Shown: one piece after another, positions 10,239 through 22,669 of the stretch
Numbering within the stretch: position 1 is the first letter of the stretch
How the letters are laid out: each line of letters starts with the position of its first letter
Source of the DNA: Spongilla lacustris
Lineage: Eukaryota; Porifera; Demospongiae; Spongillida; Spongillidae
Length of the DNA stretch: 64,000 nt
NCBI GenBank assembly: GCA_949361645.1
Contig: OX442421.1
Span: 1,886,501 to 1,950,500 of the forward strand
Direction: 5' to 3'
Program-made: the position numbers and the translations under genes
The notes under the pieces: model-generated
Told to the model about the DNA's origin: nothing
What the model saw: only the letters and a program-made list of their open reading frames with translations
The model's database searches: none

Positions 10239-10261
10239 TATTAATAGCACGTGGAGTTGAA

Positions 10262-13200
10262 ATGCAATTGGATGCCTCCCCGAATAAGGAGACCTGCTCC
10301 CAAAGCGAGTCGGAAAACATGCAGTTAATGCACCGCACCAACTGCGGCATTGTACAGCAGAACGGTCAGAGGGGGTACGGCCCTCCCGAGAATTGGGAAG
10401 GACCTCCACCTCCGCGAGGTTGCGAAGTTTTTGTAGGCAAAATACCGAGAGACTGCTTCGAAGATGAGCTTGTCCCAGTGTTCGAGAATGTAGGGAAGAT
10501 TTACGAGATGAGGATAATGATGAAAAACTCGGGGTATAACAGGGGGTATGCGTTTGTCGTGTACAGCTCGCCTGCAGAAGCCAAAGAGTGTGTTAAAGTG
10601 CTGAACAACTACGAGATACGGAAGGGACGTACACTTGGTGTGTGCAGGAGTGTGGAAAACTGCAGGCTGTATGTGGGAGGAATCCCCAAGAAGGTTGTGA
10701 AGGAGGACATTTGGAAAGAGATGCTTAAAGTGACGGAGGGAGTGGTAGATGTCATTGTGTACCCCTCAGCCTTGGACAAGACCAAGAACAGGGGGTTTGC
10801 TTTTATTGAGTATGAGTCTCACCGGGCAGCAGCCATGGCTAGGAGGAAGCTGATGAGCAGCCGGGCACAGCTGTGGGAACATCAGGTGGCTGTGGATTGG
10901 GCAGAGCCAGAGCTTGAGGTGGATGTGGAAGTTATGGCACAAGTGAGTTAAGTGTGTACAAGATGCACATATACACTGAGGGTGGTTGCATACCAGTTCA
11001 CATGCTTTGGCCTTGTGCATACATGTATGTGGTCATGATGCGTAGGGGTGACTATTTGCATAGCTGATTTTGAGGGTTTACAAAAACCAGAAATGATAAT
11101 TAAACCGTACATCATTGAGTTACATTTCAGTTGTACCTTTCCAGAACAAACCCAAAGTGCATTGAACTGTGCAGGTGATCGCTTTGCGTATAAGATTCAC
11201 CTTCCGAAATAAACTACATGTAACTTACCGGACTCTTTCATATCATTACACAAATCTATGCCAAACAATAGTGTTTATTTTGTTTAGAATACCGGGTGTC
11301 CACGAAAGAATGCAATGCTTTTGAACGGGAATAACCTTTGATAGGAGTATGAAAAAAATCTAATATTTAGAAACTAACAACTTGAGGTTAGGCAAATGTG
11401 TTTACATAATTTTACTAACAATGCTTAATTAATAAACACTAAAAAGTGAAACCATGTTTAGACACACATTTCGAAGCCAAAATTATGGGGGGGGGGGGGG
11501 GGGGGTATTTGCAAAATAAGCACTTATTGTTGAATTGGGATGCGTCCACTTGGGTAGTTGTTCATTGACATATGTAGATGAAAATCAGTATAGGAAATGA
11601 GGGTCTATTGTGAAATTAACACCCCATCTCCTGCAAAAAACATATCAGTCATTTTAACACCCACGCACTGGCAATTAACGGTGTTTACCGCGTACCGCTA
11701 ATGACAGCAGCACACGCAAATAAAAATAAATATAAGCTCCTATCACGATTAATCGTCGCTCTTGTATTTCCCAAAGAGGCAAATTGTTTTCTGTTTACTG
11801 CATTTTCATCTCCTTCTGAAATCATGAAAAGTTAAAGTGGCGAGGCTGCATGGTAGTATACTGTATAGTGGGCAAGGTGTTCGATGCATCCAAGGACGTC
11901 CAGCCTTCCACCAAAATACCCACTATTAATAGTGTAATAGGGATGCTGAGATACCACCTGTAGAGAGAAGGCGTGACCAATGCCAGGGCTGTCAGGAAAG
12001 TTGCAAAGCACTGAAGTATATGCGAAGCACTTTCATGCTGTCTTTTGTGTGTCACCATCCACCATTCAGAGGAGGGTGGAGAAGTTCAGGGAAAGATTCA
12101 GTGATGGGAGGATGAAGTATGGTGAAACAGGCATGAAGCTTTGAAAGAGTACAGGGAATAAATTGTTCACAAAGCAAAATGAAGGAATGAATAGAATACT
12201 GACAAGTACTATATAGTCTATGAGGACCAGATTACAGAAAGAAAGATGTTTTGTTCTAAGTGAGTAGATACTGTGTAGTATAATGAAGGCCCAGAGGATG
12301 AGGGAGAGAATGGAACATTATATGAGGGAGAGAGATCAGCAGTTCAGACTGAGGACTGCCATGAGGAGAGACTATGGAATTGATGAGGAGTCATTCCCGC
12401 AGCAGTATCCAGTGGAGGAGCAGGCAAACAACATAGATGACACACCAGTGCATAGTACTGGTATGGAGAGGCAGTGTGGTAAGGTGGATTATAGAGGCAG
12501 TGTGGTAAGGTGGATGATGGAGGCAGTGTGGTAAGGTGGACTATATAGGCATGGAGAGGCAGTGTGGTAAGGTGGACTATATAGGCATGGAGAGGCAGTG
12601 TGGTAAGGTGGACTATATAGGCATGGAGAGGCAGTGTGGTAAGGTGGACTATATAGGCATGGAGAGGCAGTGTGGTAAGGTGGACTATAGGCATGGAGAG
12701 GCAGTGTGGTAAGGTGGACTATATAGGCATGTGGTAAGGTGGACTATATAGGCAGTGTGGTAAGGTGTACTATATAGGCATGGAGAGGCAGTGTGGTAAG
12801 GTGGACTATATAGGCATGGAGAGGCAGTGTGGTAAGGTGGACTATATAGGCATGGAGAGGCAGTGTGGTAAGGTGGACTATATAGGCATGGAGAGGCAGT
12901 GTGGTAAGGTGGACTATATAGGCATGGAGAGGCAGTGTGGTAAGGTGGACTATAGGCATGGAGAGGCAGTGTGGTAAGGTGGACTATATAGGCATGTGGT
13001 AAGGTGGACTATATAGGCATGGAGAGGCAGTGTGGTAAGGTGGACTATAGGCATGGAGAGGCAGTGTGGTAAGGTGGACTATATAGGCAGTGTGGTAAGG
13101 TGGACTATATAGGCATGGAGAGGCAGTGTGGTAAGGTGGACTATATAGGCATGGAGAGGCAGTGTGGTAAGGTGGACTATATAGGCATGGAGAGGCAGTG

Positions 13201-14020
13201 TGGTAAGGTGGACTATATAGGCATGGAGAGGCAGTGTGGTAAGGTGGACTATATAGGCATGGAGAGGCAGTGTGGTAAGGTGGACTATATAGGCATGGAG
13301 AGGCAGTGTGGTAAGGTGGACTATATAGGCATGGAGAGGCAGTGTGGTAAGGTGGACTATATAGGCATGGAGAGGCAGTGTGGTAAGGTGGACTATATAG
13401 GCATGGAGAGGCAGTGTGGTAAGGTGGACTATATAGGCATGGAGAGGCAGTGTGGTAAGGTGGACTATATAGGCATGGAGAGGCAGTGTGGTAAGGTGGA
13501 CTATATAGGCATGGAGAGGCAGTGTGGTAAGGTGGACTATATAGGCATGGAGAGGCAGTGTGGTAAGGTGGACTATATAGGCATGGAGAGGCAGTGTGGT
13601 AAGGTGGACTATATGTTGCAAAAGCTTGGCACATTGCCTGCAGTGATCAGATCAATCATTCTGCAGAGATGTCAGCAACTATAAGAGATGGCCAGAATCC
13701 TTCCTTCAGGGGTTATACAGGGTAGCCACTTTGGCTTAAAGGTAGCTGGAGCTTTTATGGTAGTAGCAGACTAAGGCCAACTTTACAAGAGGGTCCACTA
13801 AGCAGCAGGGGATGGCTCACAGACAGGAGAGAAGGAGGCTTGACATGTACCATAGTACTATGAATTTCCGAATACTCAAAATTCAATGTAGATAGAAATT
13901 TAGCAGAGGTGGGGTGTTTTTTTCAAGGAAAAAAAGATACTTTTACACAAGAAATCTTATTTCCTTATGGGGAATCAACTCCCAAGTGGATGACTTTAAA
14001 TTTAAAAGTCATGAATTATC

Positions 14021-14051
<31 letters not shown>

Positions 14052-16566
14052 TTACGGCAAAAACAAAATGATCCCATATTTTTTCACCTAGTAAGAGGCA
14101 AGAACTATCTATTTCACCTCTGTTACGGATGCGCACTAGTTACACTTTTCCTTGCATACGCAGGTCCCGTTCCAAGACTAGTGATGCAACCATTAATGCA
14201 CCGTATCAGCTCCACCCCCTTCAACTTGCACATTATCACGTGCCACTGAGCCCCACCCCACATTCGTCCTGCAATGTCTTGATTCTTGATTGTTTTTAAA
14301 AAAATTATTCAAGCTATCCTTGTGAATTCATAGATACTACCGTACCTGCGGCTACTTATCTCTCGCTTTAGAAATGAACTAGCTGTATTACTACCTCTTC
14401 GTAAAAGAAAACATACACCCACCGTAGGTCATTCATACGGGCGGTGCACACCAATTAGTGTCGTTGTGGACGAGATCGAGATTGTCATTCACGTAGTACA
14501 AAACCACACTGGAAAATGTCTTCGATGCAAATGGTTGGTGAGTTAAAAGCACGAACGACTGTGTGCCTATTGGCATACAATGTATGTATGGCCTACACAT
14601 TGGTGCAGTCCATGCATGCATCAAGCAAACTATAGATCCTTCCAGCTATCTCTACATTAATAGCTAACTGGGATGCCTAAACGGTAACGTTAGAATAAAC
14701 ATTAGCAGCACTAGGATATTAAAGTATTTAGGGTATGTTGACAAGGCTGTTCCCCCAAGGCTGTTCCGCATATTAGGGGTCAAATTGCCACCCGAAAGCC
14801 GAATCCGGGGTCAAATTACACCCCGGGTGCTGACCAGACACTCTTCATTTCGAAAAACGAGCACCCAAAAAAAATTGAACAGCCCACCTTCGGCGCCGTA
14901 CTGCGTGCTTCACGCGCTATACACAGTCGCCTATACCCGTAATACTAGAGAAGCCCCGCGTATACTGCCTATAGCATGTGTGTGTGAAAAAAAGTGCTGA
15001 ACTGCTTGAGCCTTCTTTTCAACAGTACGGTATTCAGTGTCGTAGAAACTGTAGATATGGCTCTCAACTGGTATGTATGTGTATTTGTGAGTCATGGTGA
15101 CTTTGGCTCAAATCTGTGGTGTGTGCTAAGACTTAATCAGTTTTAAAACCAACATTGTTCATTATGTAAGAGAGTGAACAGTTTTACCAACATCAGGATG
15201 CCTCTTTAGCGCTTACAACTGGGCATGACTTGTAGAATAATACCACCTAATTCTCAGATCTAAATGTAATGTTGAGATGATCTTCAAATGTCAGTGCACA
15301 TGTATTCTGACTTGGTTGTTTCATGCAAATTTATACAGTTTGTAAAAATATTTGGTGTTGTAGGTGGGTGTACTGTTGAGTAGCTTTGATAAACATTCAC
15401 GGGCTTCCGTATGAATGACTTACGACGGGTGTATGTTTTCTTGTATGAAGAAATAGTAATACGGCTAGTTCATTTCTAAAGCGAGAGATAACTAGCCGCA
15501 GGTACAGTAGTATCTATGATTTCACAAGGATAGCTTTAGATCTTTATTAGGCTATTCGCTGAATAAAAATTAAGCAGGACGAATGTGGGGTGGGGCTCAG
15601 TGGCACGTGATAATGTGCAAGTTGAAGGGGGTGGAGCTGATACGGTGCATTAATGGTTGCATCACTAGTCTTGGAACGGGACCTGCGTATGCAAGGAAAA
15701 GTGTAACTAGTGCGCATCCGTAACAGAGGTGAAATAGATAGTTCTTGCCTCTTACTAGGTGAAAAAATATGGGATCATTTTGTTTTTGGCTTCGAAACGT
15801 GTGTCTAAACATGGTTTCACTTTTTAATTTGTTGTGTTTATTAATTAAGCATTGTTAGTAAAATGATGTAAACACATTTGCCTAACCTCAAGTTGTTAGT
15901 TTCTAAATATTAGATTTTTTTCATACTCCTATCAAAAGTTATTCCCGTTCAAAAGCATTGCATTCTTTCGTGGACACCCGGTATTATATTTATGAGTTTT
16001 TGTTAGTTTGGCAACAAATTTGTTCTGTTCATTAATTATATGTTACTGAGATAGAGCTGTATGTTTTACATAACTAGGTCATGATGATGTGGTTGGGTCT
16101 GCGTGGTCTGGGGATATTCCTATGGTGCATGGTAGATAATAATTGTAAACAAAAAATATATGTTTGGTTACCTTTTAATCCATCTTTTTCTTAGGTAAAG
16201 GTGCTATACATTCGGAATCTGATGCTGTCCACCACTGAGGGTACCATCGAAGAAGCCTTCTCCAAGCATGCACCCGTTGAAAGGGTCAAGAAGATCAGGG
16301 ACTATGCCTTCGTCCATTTTTTCAGTAGAGAGGGAGCACTCCAAGCTATGCAGGCCATGAATGGTTAGGTCATGCACTAAGTACTAATGATTCACTTCCT
16401 GTGTGGTTTGACAGGATACATGATAGAAGGAGCCCTCTTGGGGGTGACATGGGCCAAACCTGTTGACAAAGACACCTGTATCAGAAGTCCCAAACCACAT
16501 ATAGCTGTTGCTATAGGCAACCACACTACTCTAAAGTAAGTGCATGCATGTTTGACTCTGATATAT

Positions 16567-16665
<99 letters not shown>

Positions 16666-17304
16666 TTCAAATGTTGAGACTATTTATTAACCATAGATCT
16701 ACCAATGTTATCTCCGTAGGTACTTACCCAGGAACAGTATAGGAGCCTACACACTTCCAATGTGGGTAGATGCAGGTCCCACAAAGATCCCCCCTAGCCC
16801 TGTGGGACATTCATTCTACTCCCAGGGGGGCTACTATGATCCTAAGACAATGTTATCTGAGGTAAACTTGTGCTGTGACCATACTATATAAATGAATGGT
16901 TGCCATGGTAACCTTGGCAGGATCCCTTTGGGCACAGCCTGCACAAGTCACCTGTACAGGTAGGTGGGCGGGGGGTGGGACTGGGTACACTAAGGTAGTA
17001 GTGTGAATATGTTGACTGTTATGTGCCATCTTCCCTTTTCACGAAAAAGGTTTTAGAAGAGGCATGCCAAAGGAATAACTGGGGCCCACCGCTGTATTCC
17101 CTCTATGGCACCAAAGATGGCTATTTCCAGCTGTACCAGTACAAAGTTACCATGGCATCCCTGGGCACTGCCTACCTACCCTCCAAGCTTAGCCCCAGTG
17201 TGAATGAAGGTAAAACAAGTGCAGCTGAATACACCCTGATACAATTTGGCTTCCCACTAGCAGGTATGGCTATGGGTCACATCTCCAGCACAACGTCATA
17301 TTGA
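10262..17304 (+). CDS. A1CF/RBM46/RBM47-like RNA-binding protein
   Basis: Exons join in phase: 10262-10942, 16195-16363, 16415-16535, 16720-16861, 16921-16959, 17050-17304. Exon 1 carries RRM1 ([20 protein letters not shown], then NRGYAFVVY) and RRM2 ([13 protein letters not shown], then [20 protein letters not shown]). Exon 2 starts RRM3 ([26 protein letters not shown]), completed in exon 3. The last exon ([38 protein letters not shown]) is the double-stranded-RNA-binding-like domain of the A1CF/RBM46/RBM47/DND1 group. Vertebrate relatives act in mRNA editing, stability and splicing in nucleus and cytoplasm, including germ-cell roles for RBM46; which orthologue this is cannot be told. About 400 residues, shorter than A1CF because the linker before the last domain is brief. 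Start ATG gives a normal N-terminus. A hairpin MITE lies 23 bases upstream and intron 1 is swollen by nested transposons. Confidence 0.92.
11483..14057. mobile_element. Nested element with G/C-run termini
   Basis: Comparison with the unbroken right arm of the host element defines the insertion: caaaa occurs on both sides (11478-11482 and 14058-14062), a likely 5-bp target duplication. The ends are ttatg plus 19 G and 30 C plus cttacgg; further in, tccacttggg and aacacccca segments are inverted-repeated with divergence. A frame at 12283 begins [20 protein letters not shown] and looks coding-like until the minisatellite. No transposase recognised, so the class is unknown. Confidence 0.75.
12459..13615. 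repeat. 36-bp minisatellite in nested element
   Basis: About 30 tandem units of 36 bases (ggcatggagaggcagtgtgg then taaggtggactatata), nearly identical, with occasional shortened units near 12680-12780 and 12950-13090. The unit is 12 codons, so it is open on both strands: [12 protein letters not shown] on the plus strand and [12 protein letters not shown] on the minus. I do not call either a gene. Confidence 0.95.
16569..16662. repeat. (TG)47 microsatellite in intron
   Basis: An uninterrupted TG run of 94 bases inside the intron between the exons ending at 16535 and starting at 16720. TG/UG runs near splice sites can affect splicing through UG-binding proteins; that is inference here. Confidence 0.95.
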
Positions 17305-18185
17305 CCCGGCCACCACACCCCTCACATACCACCATGAGAAGGTGGACCAGTGGTCATCAGTCCAGTGAGTCTGTGGAGTGTAGTTAGCAGCTGGAGAGGT
17401 GTGGTTAGTGTGGTGATGTGGTTACTATTAGTATGGTAACATACCATGGAGTCTATAAGGTAATGGGCCTGAGAGAGGGAGAAGCCCAAATGGGCAATCC
17501 AGTGGGTTTGGTAATCCCATTAATGGGTGGGTACACGTGTAAGTACTGCTACACTTATAAGGTGTGTATTTCATGTTGTTTGTATAAATTCCTTTTCTAC
17601 AGCAACCTTATATATTCAAGAATCATTGATTTATTCATGATATATCTGTTGATTCTGTGATAACATATTGATGAAAATTCATGTATTTATAACCTGATGG
17701 ACTACTGATATGTTAACTCCTTCAGTGTGTAAGTACAAGTGTACTGGTATGCATTGTTTATTTGTATAATTATTAATATTGTTTATACATGTTGTTCAAA
17801 ATTGATCGATTGTAGTTGATTATAGATCTTATACATGTATAAGCATCTCATTCTGAACATTTAGCACAAATTTAACATTAAATAACTTACTTGTCCTTCA
17901 TTATGTGAACCACTATCACTTGTTGTATAATACTTGATATCGATAACGTTCAGGGCTATCAATATTGTATAATAATTCATACACCATACAAATCAAATTT
18001 TCAGGCACTGTGCTTTACTTTACTATCAAGGTTATAAATGTGCTAAATTCAATTGCAGCTGGATGGTGCAATGCTTGTAACACTGCCACATAGCTTATGC
18101 TGACTCCTAAGTGGAGCTATTTCAATAGTTATCAGTTGATATTAGTTAGCCTCCATGTGATTACAAACCAGTTGTTAGATTATTT
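17305..18185. other. No gene recognised, 3' of A1CF-like gene
   Basis: AT-rich sequence downstream of the stop codon. The first few hundred bases are presumably 3' UTR. I see no further coding signal. Confidence 0.5.
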
Positions 18186-19074
18186 TTGTCACCAAATACA
18201 TGTATGTACATGGTCATAAATAATGAGCATAGTCAGCAAGACACTTTTCCAATATCATCTGAATTTCAAGATGGCTCTGCATTGAGCAAGCTGGTGCACC
18301 TTGCAAGGAGTATGCCTCCAAGCCTATCCTTTGACCCTCTGACAGCCTGTGATGCCGAAGTCAGAGGATGTTTTGTCTTCTCCTTTGTACTGGAGCTAAC
18401 TGACTCTGCTTGGCAGCAGGCTCAACTGAGTCTGAAGTATGGTGGGCTTGGTTTATGTTCTGTTGCGCTCCACTCTAGTGCAGCCTATATTGCCTCAGTT
18501 TGTGCCACTGGCTGTGCTGTAGAGGGTAATCACCACCTTACTCGTGCTATTGACACCTTCAATACCCTAATCTCCAGTTCACCAGAAAAGCCTTTCAGGT
18601 TGTATTGATCTCTAATCCTTGAGGTCACTATTGGATGCTTCCTCTGTATCCAATAAAGCTCGCCTTCTTTCTGTGTTTCAGCCAACTCAGCAGCAAAACC
18701 AGAGTGAACACTTGACTGACCCACGCAAAGATGTTGCTATCAATGGAGATGTTACAGTGAAGTCCAATGCAACTGGCTTACCACATACCTACCCAGTTCT
18801 GCATTAAAACATGTCAGGTGTAAGACCACTGCCTTCCTCCACCTTTTAAGGGTAAAGGTATTGTAGGTGCATGTACATAAGCCATGCAGAAGCATGGGGT
18901 GCCCATACGCAAACATCAGAGCAACAATGCTAAGTGCTCTGAGCTTGGTTGGAGTTGAGACTTATGGTAATTGGGGGAAGGAGGCAGTCAACACATTTGC
19001 GCTACTGGCCCGCCGAATAGCCACACATTCAGGGTACATGTATGTGAGGAGCAAGGTCACCCATGACCTGTAAA
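18186..19074 (+). pseudogene. Retroelement polyprotein C-terminal remnant
   Basis: The frame at 18186-18608 contains SAWQQAQLSLKYGGLGLCSV then ALHSSAAYIAS, and the frame at 18867-19074 contains VETYGNWGKEAVNTFALLAR. Both are typical of the region downstream of the reverse transcriptase in a retroelement group common in sponges and cnidarians. Frame changes and stops lie between them, and no RT catalytic motif is present, so this is a truncated dead copy. A second relic is at 26070-26285. 19075-19399 shows nothing else. Confidence 0.6.
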
Positions 19075-19399
19075 CCTCACCTTGACAAGGTCCATTGCTC
19101 GAGCCATCCTAGCTAGGGGTCTTGGTGTGTGAACTTTAGCTTGGACATATAGCAAGATTGTATTAATGTATGTAGTTAATAATTAATTCCTATATTGAGC
19201 ACACAATACTTGATCATCAATTCCATCTTAAAATCCATTCAATTGATTCCTTTGGTGGCAGCATAAAGATGTGATGATGTAATACTTGGTGCATGTCTGT
19301 GGACTTCTGGTAGATAAGTAACTACTTAACTGGCAATATTAATAACATCATCCTGACATGAAGTGATAAATATGGAGGTAGTGGGCGGGGCTACATTTA

Positions 19400-21695
19400 C
19401 TAAAGCAGTTCATAGTACTTATGCGTGACTGGATCAAAGTAACAGCTAAGTTGAGGGTCATACACCAATTGCAGCTCCTGGTCCCCAAGCTTGCACTTCA
19501 CTGGGGACGTGGGTACTGCCCACTTCCATTGTCCTGCCAACTGCTGGACTAGTGGCTTCACCCATTCCCCTAAGGGAACAAAACGAATCAATCAGGCCAC
19601 ACCTCCACACAATCAGATCACACCACTACACAATCAGGCCACGCCCACACACAATCACGCCACACCCACACACAATCAGGCCACGCCCACACACAATCAG
19701 GCCACACCCACGCACAATCAGACCTTATCTAACATCCAATGCATCAAGCAAACGTCTCTTTGAATCCTTTTGTCGTTCAATAGAATCGTCAAATGCCTGT
19801 TGGAAGTCACATGACCACAGACACAAAGTCACATGACCACAAACACAAGGTCACATGACCACAGACACAAAGTCACATGACCACGACTCACTGTGCTCTC
19901 AGACAGAGTACTTCCTAGTTCATTACTGTTGCTCTGGTAGGACTGCACCACCACAGGCAGCACCTCCAAGGTGTCCCCTCCAGCAGCCTGGGCCAGCCGT
20001 GTGCCCAGAGATGTGTCAGAATGCTCTTCTGCATGCCTCCACACTAGTGGCATATTTCCTCCAATCATAATCCTGCAAAAGGACTAGGTATATAAAGTGC
20101 TGTACTCTTCCCCAGGCTGACCACTCAAGGCCCACTTGAGACCACACTCTTCCCCAGGTCTACTTAAGGACACTCTTCCCCAGGCCCACTCACATCACTG
20201 CTGGTCAAGTCTTCATGTTGGGACTCTCCAATGAAGTCATCGTGGAGCTGGGGGCCACGCCCCCCCTCTGCTGGGCCAAGCACAGCCTGCCTTAGGCCAG
20301 CAGAACGAGGTGGGGGACTGGTACTCAAAGAACTGTGTTTTCACATCACCATCACTGGCCACCCCAATTGGAGCCTCCTTTGAGCTGGGAGGGGCCGTGG
20401 GTCATGGGGTGGCCACATCCAACCTCTGCAGAGCAGCTATTAAGAGCCCCTCATCAGACCCCTGGTTACCATGGAGATCCTCATCAAGCATGATAGGGTG
20501 GTCCGCTGCACTGGGTTCACTGGGTGTGTGGTCAGCTTCACTGGGGGCGTGGTCCACTTCACTGAGCATGTGGCTATGTGTTTAACCTTCTAACGCTCGA
20601 GGTGGTCGATGTGTGCCGACCGTGAGTTAAGGGTTAAGGTCTACCATTGGCCGTTCCCCTGGGTCACGTGATTAGCCTTGTAGCACCATGTTTGGGGGTG
20701 TGGTGAGATGGCACCCCCCAGTCGTACGGTGCCAGATTCCTGCCCAGAGTATCACATCATCTGCAGTGGATAATGGAGAACAAACCATAAAAAAATGAGA
20801 GAGAAATCTGTCTGCGCGACTGGCAACGTGGTGAACACTGGTTCGCGCAGGCGCAATGTAGTATTGGAATATCGCTAGGGCGATGCTCACGTGCGTGCGT
20901 GCTGTTGGTCTCGTCGGTTAACTTGGTTTAACTTCCTTAAACCTTATTCCACCTACTCCCAATGCATGGTGCCCAGACCTATCTCTGTTTGATGGCTGTC
21001 CCCTGCTATCCTTAGTGTCATGTCTTCTTTTGGTATGGGCAACAGCAGGATGATTGGGTAGGTGTGGTTTTGTTACTTTAGAAGCAAGTGAATTGTCACC
21101 TACAGAGAATGTAAGATGTAGCCTGGAGTACAAGGTATGGGGAGGGGGCACTTGGTGTATGGGGGGAGGGGGCACATGGTGTGAGGCTTACTGTCATGTG
21201 ATCCTCTGCTGTCATGTGATCCTCTTGCCTCTCTGCTCACTATGTGCTCTGGTACAGGGATCTTGGCACCAAAGGCCACATGGCTAGACCTACCTGAGTA
21301 ACCAAGGGGAAGGGTAACCAAGGGAGACAGGGCCATGGGAGTGGCCATGGGGTCCTTACCTGATTCTGCAGCATCATGTGATAGTGGGAGTGGTCTAGAC
21401 ACAGCTTGACATTGGAACACCTTTATTAAAGAGCATCTTGGTGATGTCCCGTGCACCATGGCAACAGGAATACCTGTGTGTGTAGGGTCACCCCAGAAGC
21501 CATCTGGTTTCCCTTGGGGATAGGCTCCACCCCCTTCTCCTCCCCGCTGACAGTGTCAGGTGGAAGGTCATGAAGAGTGAAGATCCTCCTGAGCAGGCAG
21601 CTGCCCCCGATGGAGATACCTTTAAGGGACCGGAAGGTGTGCCCTTTGAACAGACCAGCCACATAGGAATCCAAGTCCAGGGAAAGATTGACCCA
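19400..21695 (-). CDS. Unidentified multi-exon gene, acidic, C-terminal YDP motif
   Basis: Minus-strand exons link in matching phase: 21695-21474 (WVNLSLDLDSYVAGLFKGHT, ends HTQ), 21420-21360 (VFQCQAVSRPLPLS), then GRSSHVAFGAKIPVPEHIVS near 21290-21190, SDNSLASKVTKPHLPNHP near 21098-20971, an acidic exon near 20581-20430 (SEVDHAPSEADHTPSEPSAA), SKEAPIGVASDGDVKTQFF near 20385-20330, a QAVLGPAEGG exon ending about 20186, exon 20072-19892 (IMIGGNMPLVWRHAEEHSD), 19796-19734 (AFDDSIERQKDSKRRLL) and the last exon ending QLVYDPQLSCYFDPVTHKYY at TAG 19402-19400. Five successive joins keep phase, which chance would rarely give; the last three are less certain. The C-terminal aromatic YDP-FDP-KYY pattern recalls OCRE-like motifs. 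The 5' end and function are unknown. Confidence 0.6.
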
Positions 21696-22669
21696 CTGAA
21701 GGGAGGGAGGAGTCACATATGCACACACACCACTGAGGGGAGGGAGGAGTCACATATGCACCCACACCTCCTTGAAATGCTCTAGTACAGGTGTCCATAA
21801 AAGAATGCAACACAATTAACCACTTGAATACATACATGTAAGTCTAATTTCAACACACTGTATTATGGGAAGCAACATTACGTCTGGAGACTTTAGGCAA
21901 CATTCTGTGTGCTACATGTAGCACCAGAATTCAGGTGCTACCAATCAGATTGCAGCAGTCACATGACCCAGTATCACGTGCTTCAGCTGACACACAGGTA
22001 CTTGTGACTTGGCTGATAACTACATAAGCAGCAGGACATCTCAAGTGCTGGGATGACCCACAGGCTAAGCATCACAGGCTAATGCCACCTGGACCTACGT
22101 TCTTAGCAAGTCACCAGATGAAGGCTAAATGTAAATACATGTGTATTTGTTGAGTTACGTAATATTACAGCATGAATCTGGTACACTGTAGTGCAAGGGC
22201 TCTCAGCATAACTGTTATGTGGTTATTATAAACACGCAGTTATTAATAGTGTTATATAGTGCGTCTTTGTATGTAAGGCATGTATATAACTCGTACAGCA
22301 TCACATCCCACTGCTCAAGGTCATAATGGTCACCCAACACAGTGAAGATAGTAATGTTTTCTACAGGTCATACAAATGTCAGGATAACAAGGATTTTGTT
22401 TGGACATGGCTGGACATCAATTATATGTACCAGCAATATGACATTATCTATGTACCGTGCAATCTCAGCAACATGACAGTTCGAACACTACCAGCATCAC
22501 TAGGGGCATGAGGCCACACCCACAACACATCTCACGTACACACACACACACACACACACATACGCACACATACACACACACACACACCTCCTCTGTCACA
22601 CACACACACCTCCTCTGTCACCAGCCCAGGTAGCGGCACTCGAGCGTTGAGCGGGTCCACGGAGGTGTC
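21696..22669. other. No gene recognised; TIR relic and CA repeats
   Basis: caggtgtccataaaagaatg at 21786 resembles the ends of the Tc1/mariner-like element at 11292 but no partner is visible. 22536-22615 is CA-rich. A 61-codon frame at 22326 has no support. Upstream exons of the 19400-21695 gene may lie here unseen. Confidence 0.45.

Larger units (their letters stand above)
11292..15981. mobile_element. Foldback Tc1/mariner-like element in intron 1
   Basis: Long inverted arms: ccgggtgtccacgaaagaat at the left pairs with its reverse complement at 15962-15981, and matching continues about 570 bases inward (left arm 11292-11482 plus 14058 to about 14445; right arm about 15405-15981). It is flanked by TA on both sides, as for Tc1/mariner insertions. 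The centre (about 14446-15404) has no transposase frame. The left arm is split by the element at 11483-14057. Related ends appear at 48791 (cagggtgtctacgaaagaac) and 21786 (caggtgtccataaaagaatg). It sits between the RRM2 and RRM3 exons of the A1CF-like gene. Confidence 0.85.

Noticed and set aside
12984..13684. Frames of 180-216 codons over the 36-bp minisatellite, and the idea of a CRISPR array
   Set aside because: Units are contiguous with no unique spacers, in a eukaryotic transposon; open frames follow from the 36-base unit.
22326..22511. 61-codon plus-strand gene
   Set aside because: Short, no domain, no splice context, AT-rich background.
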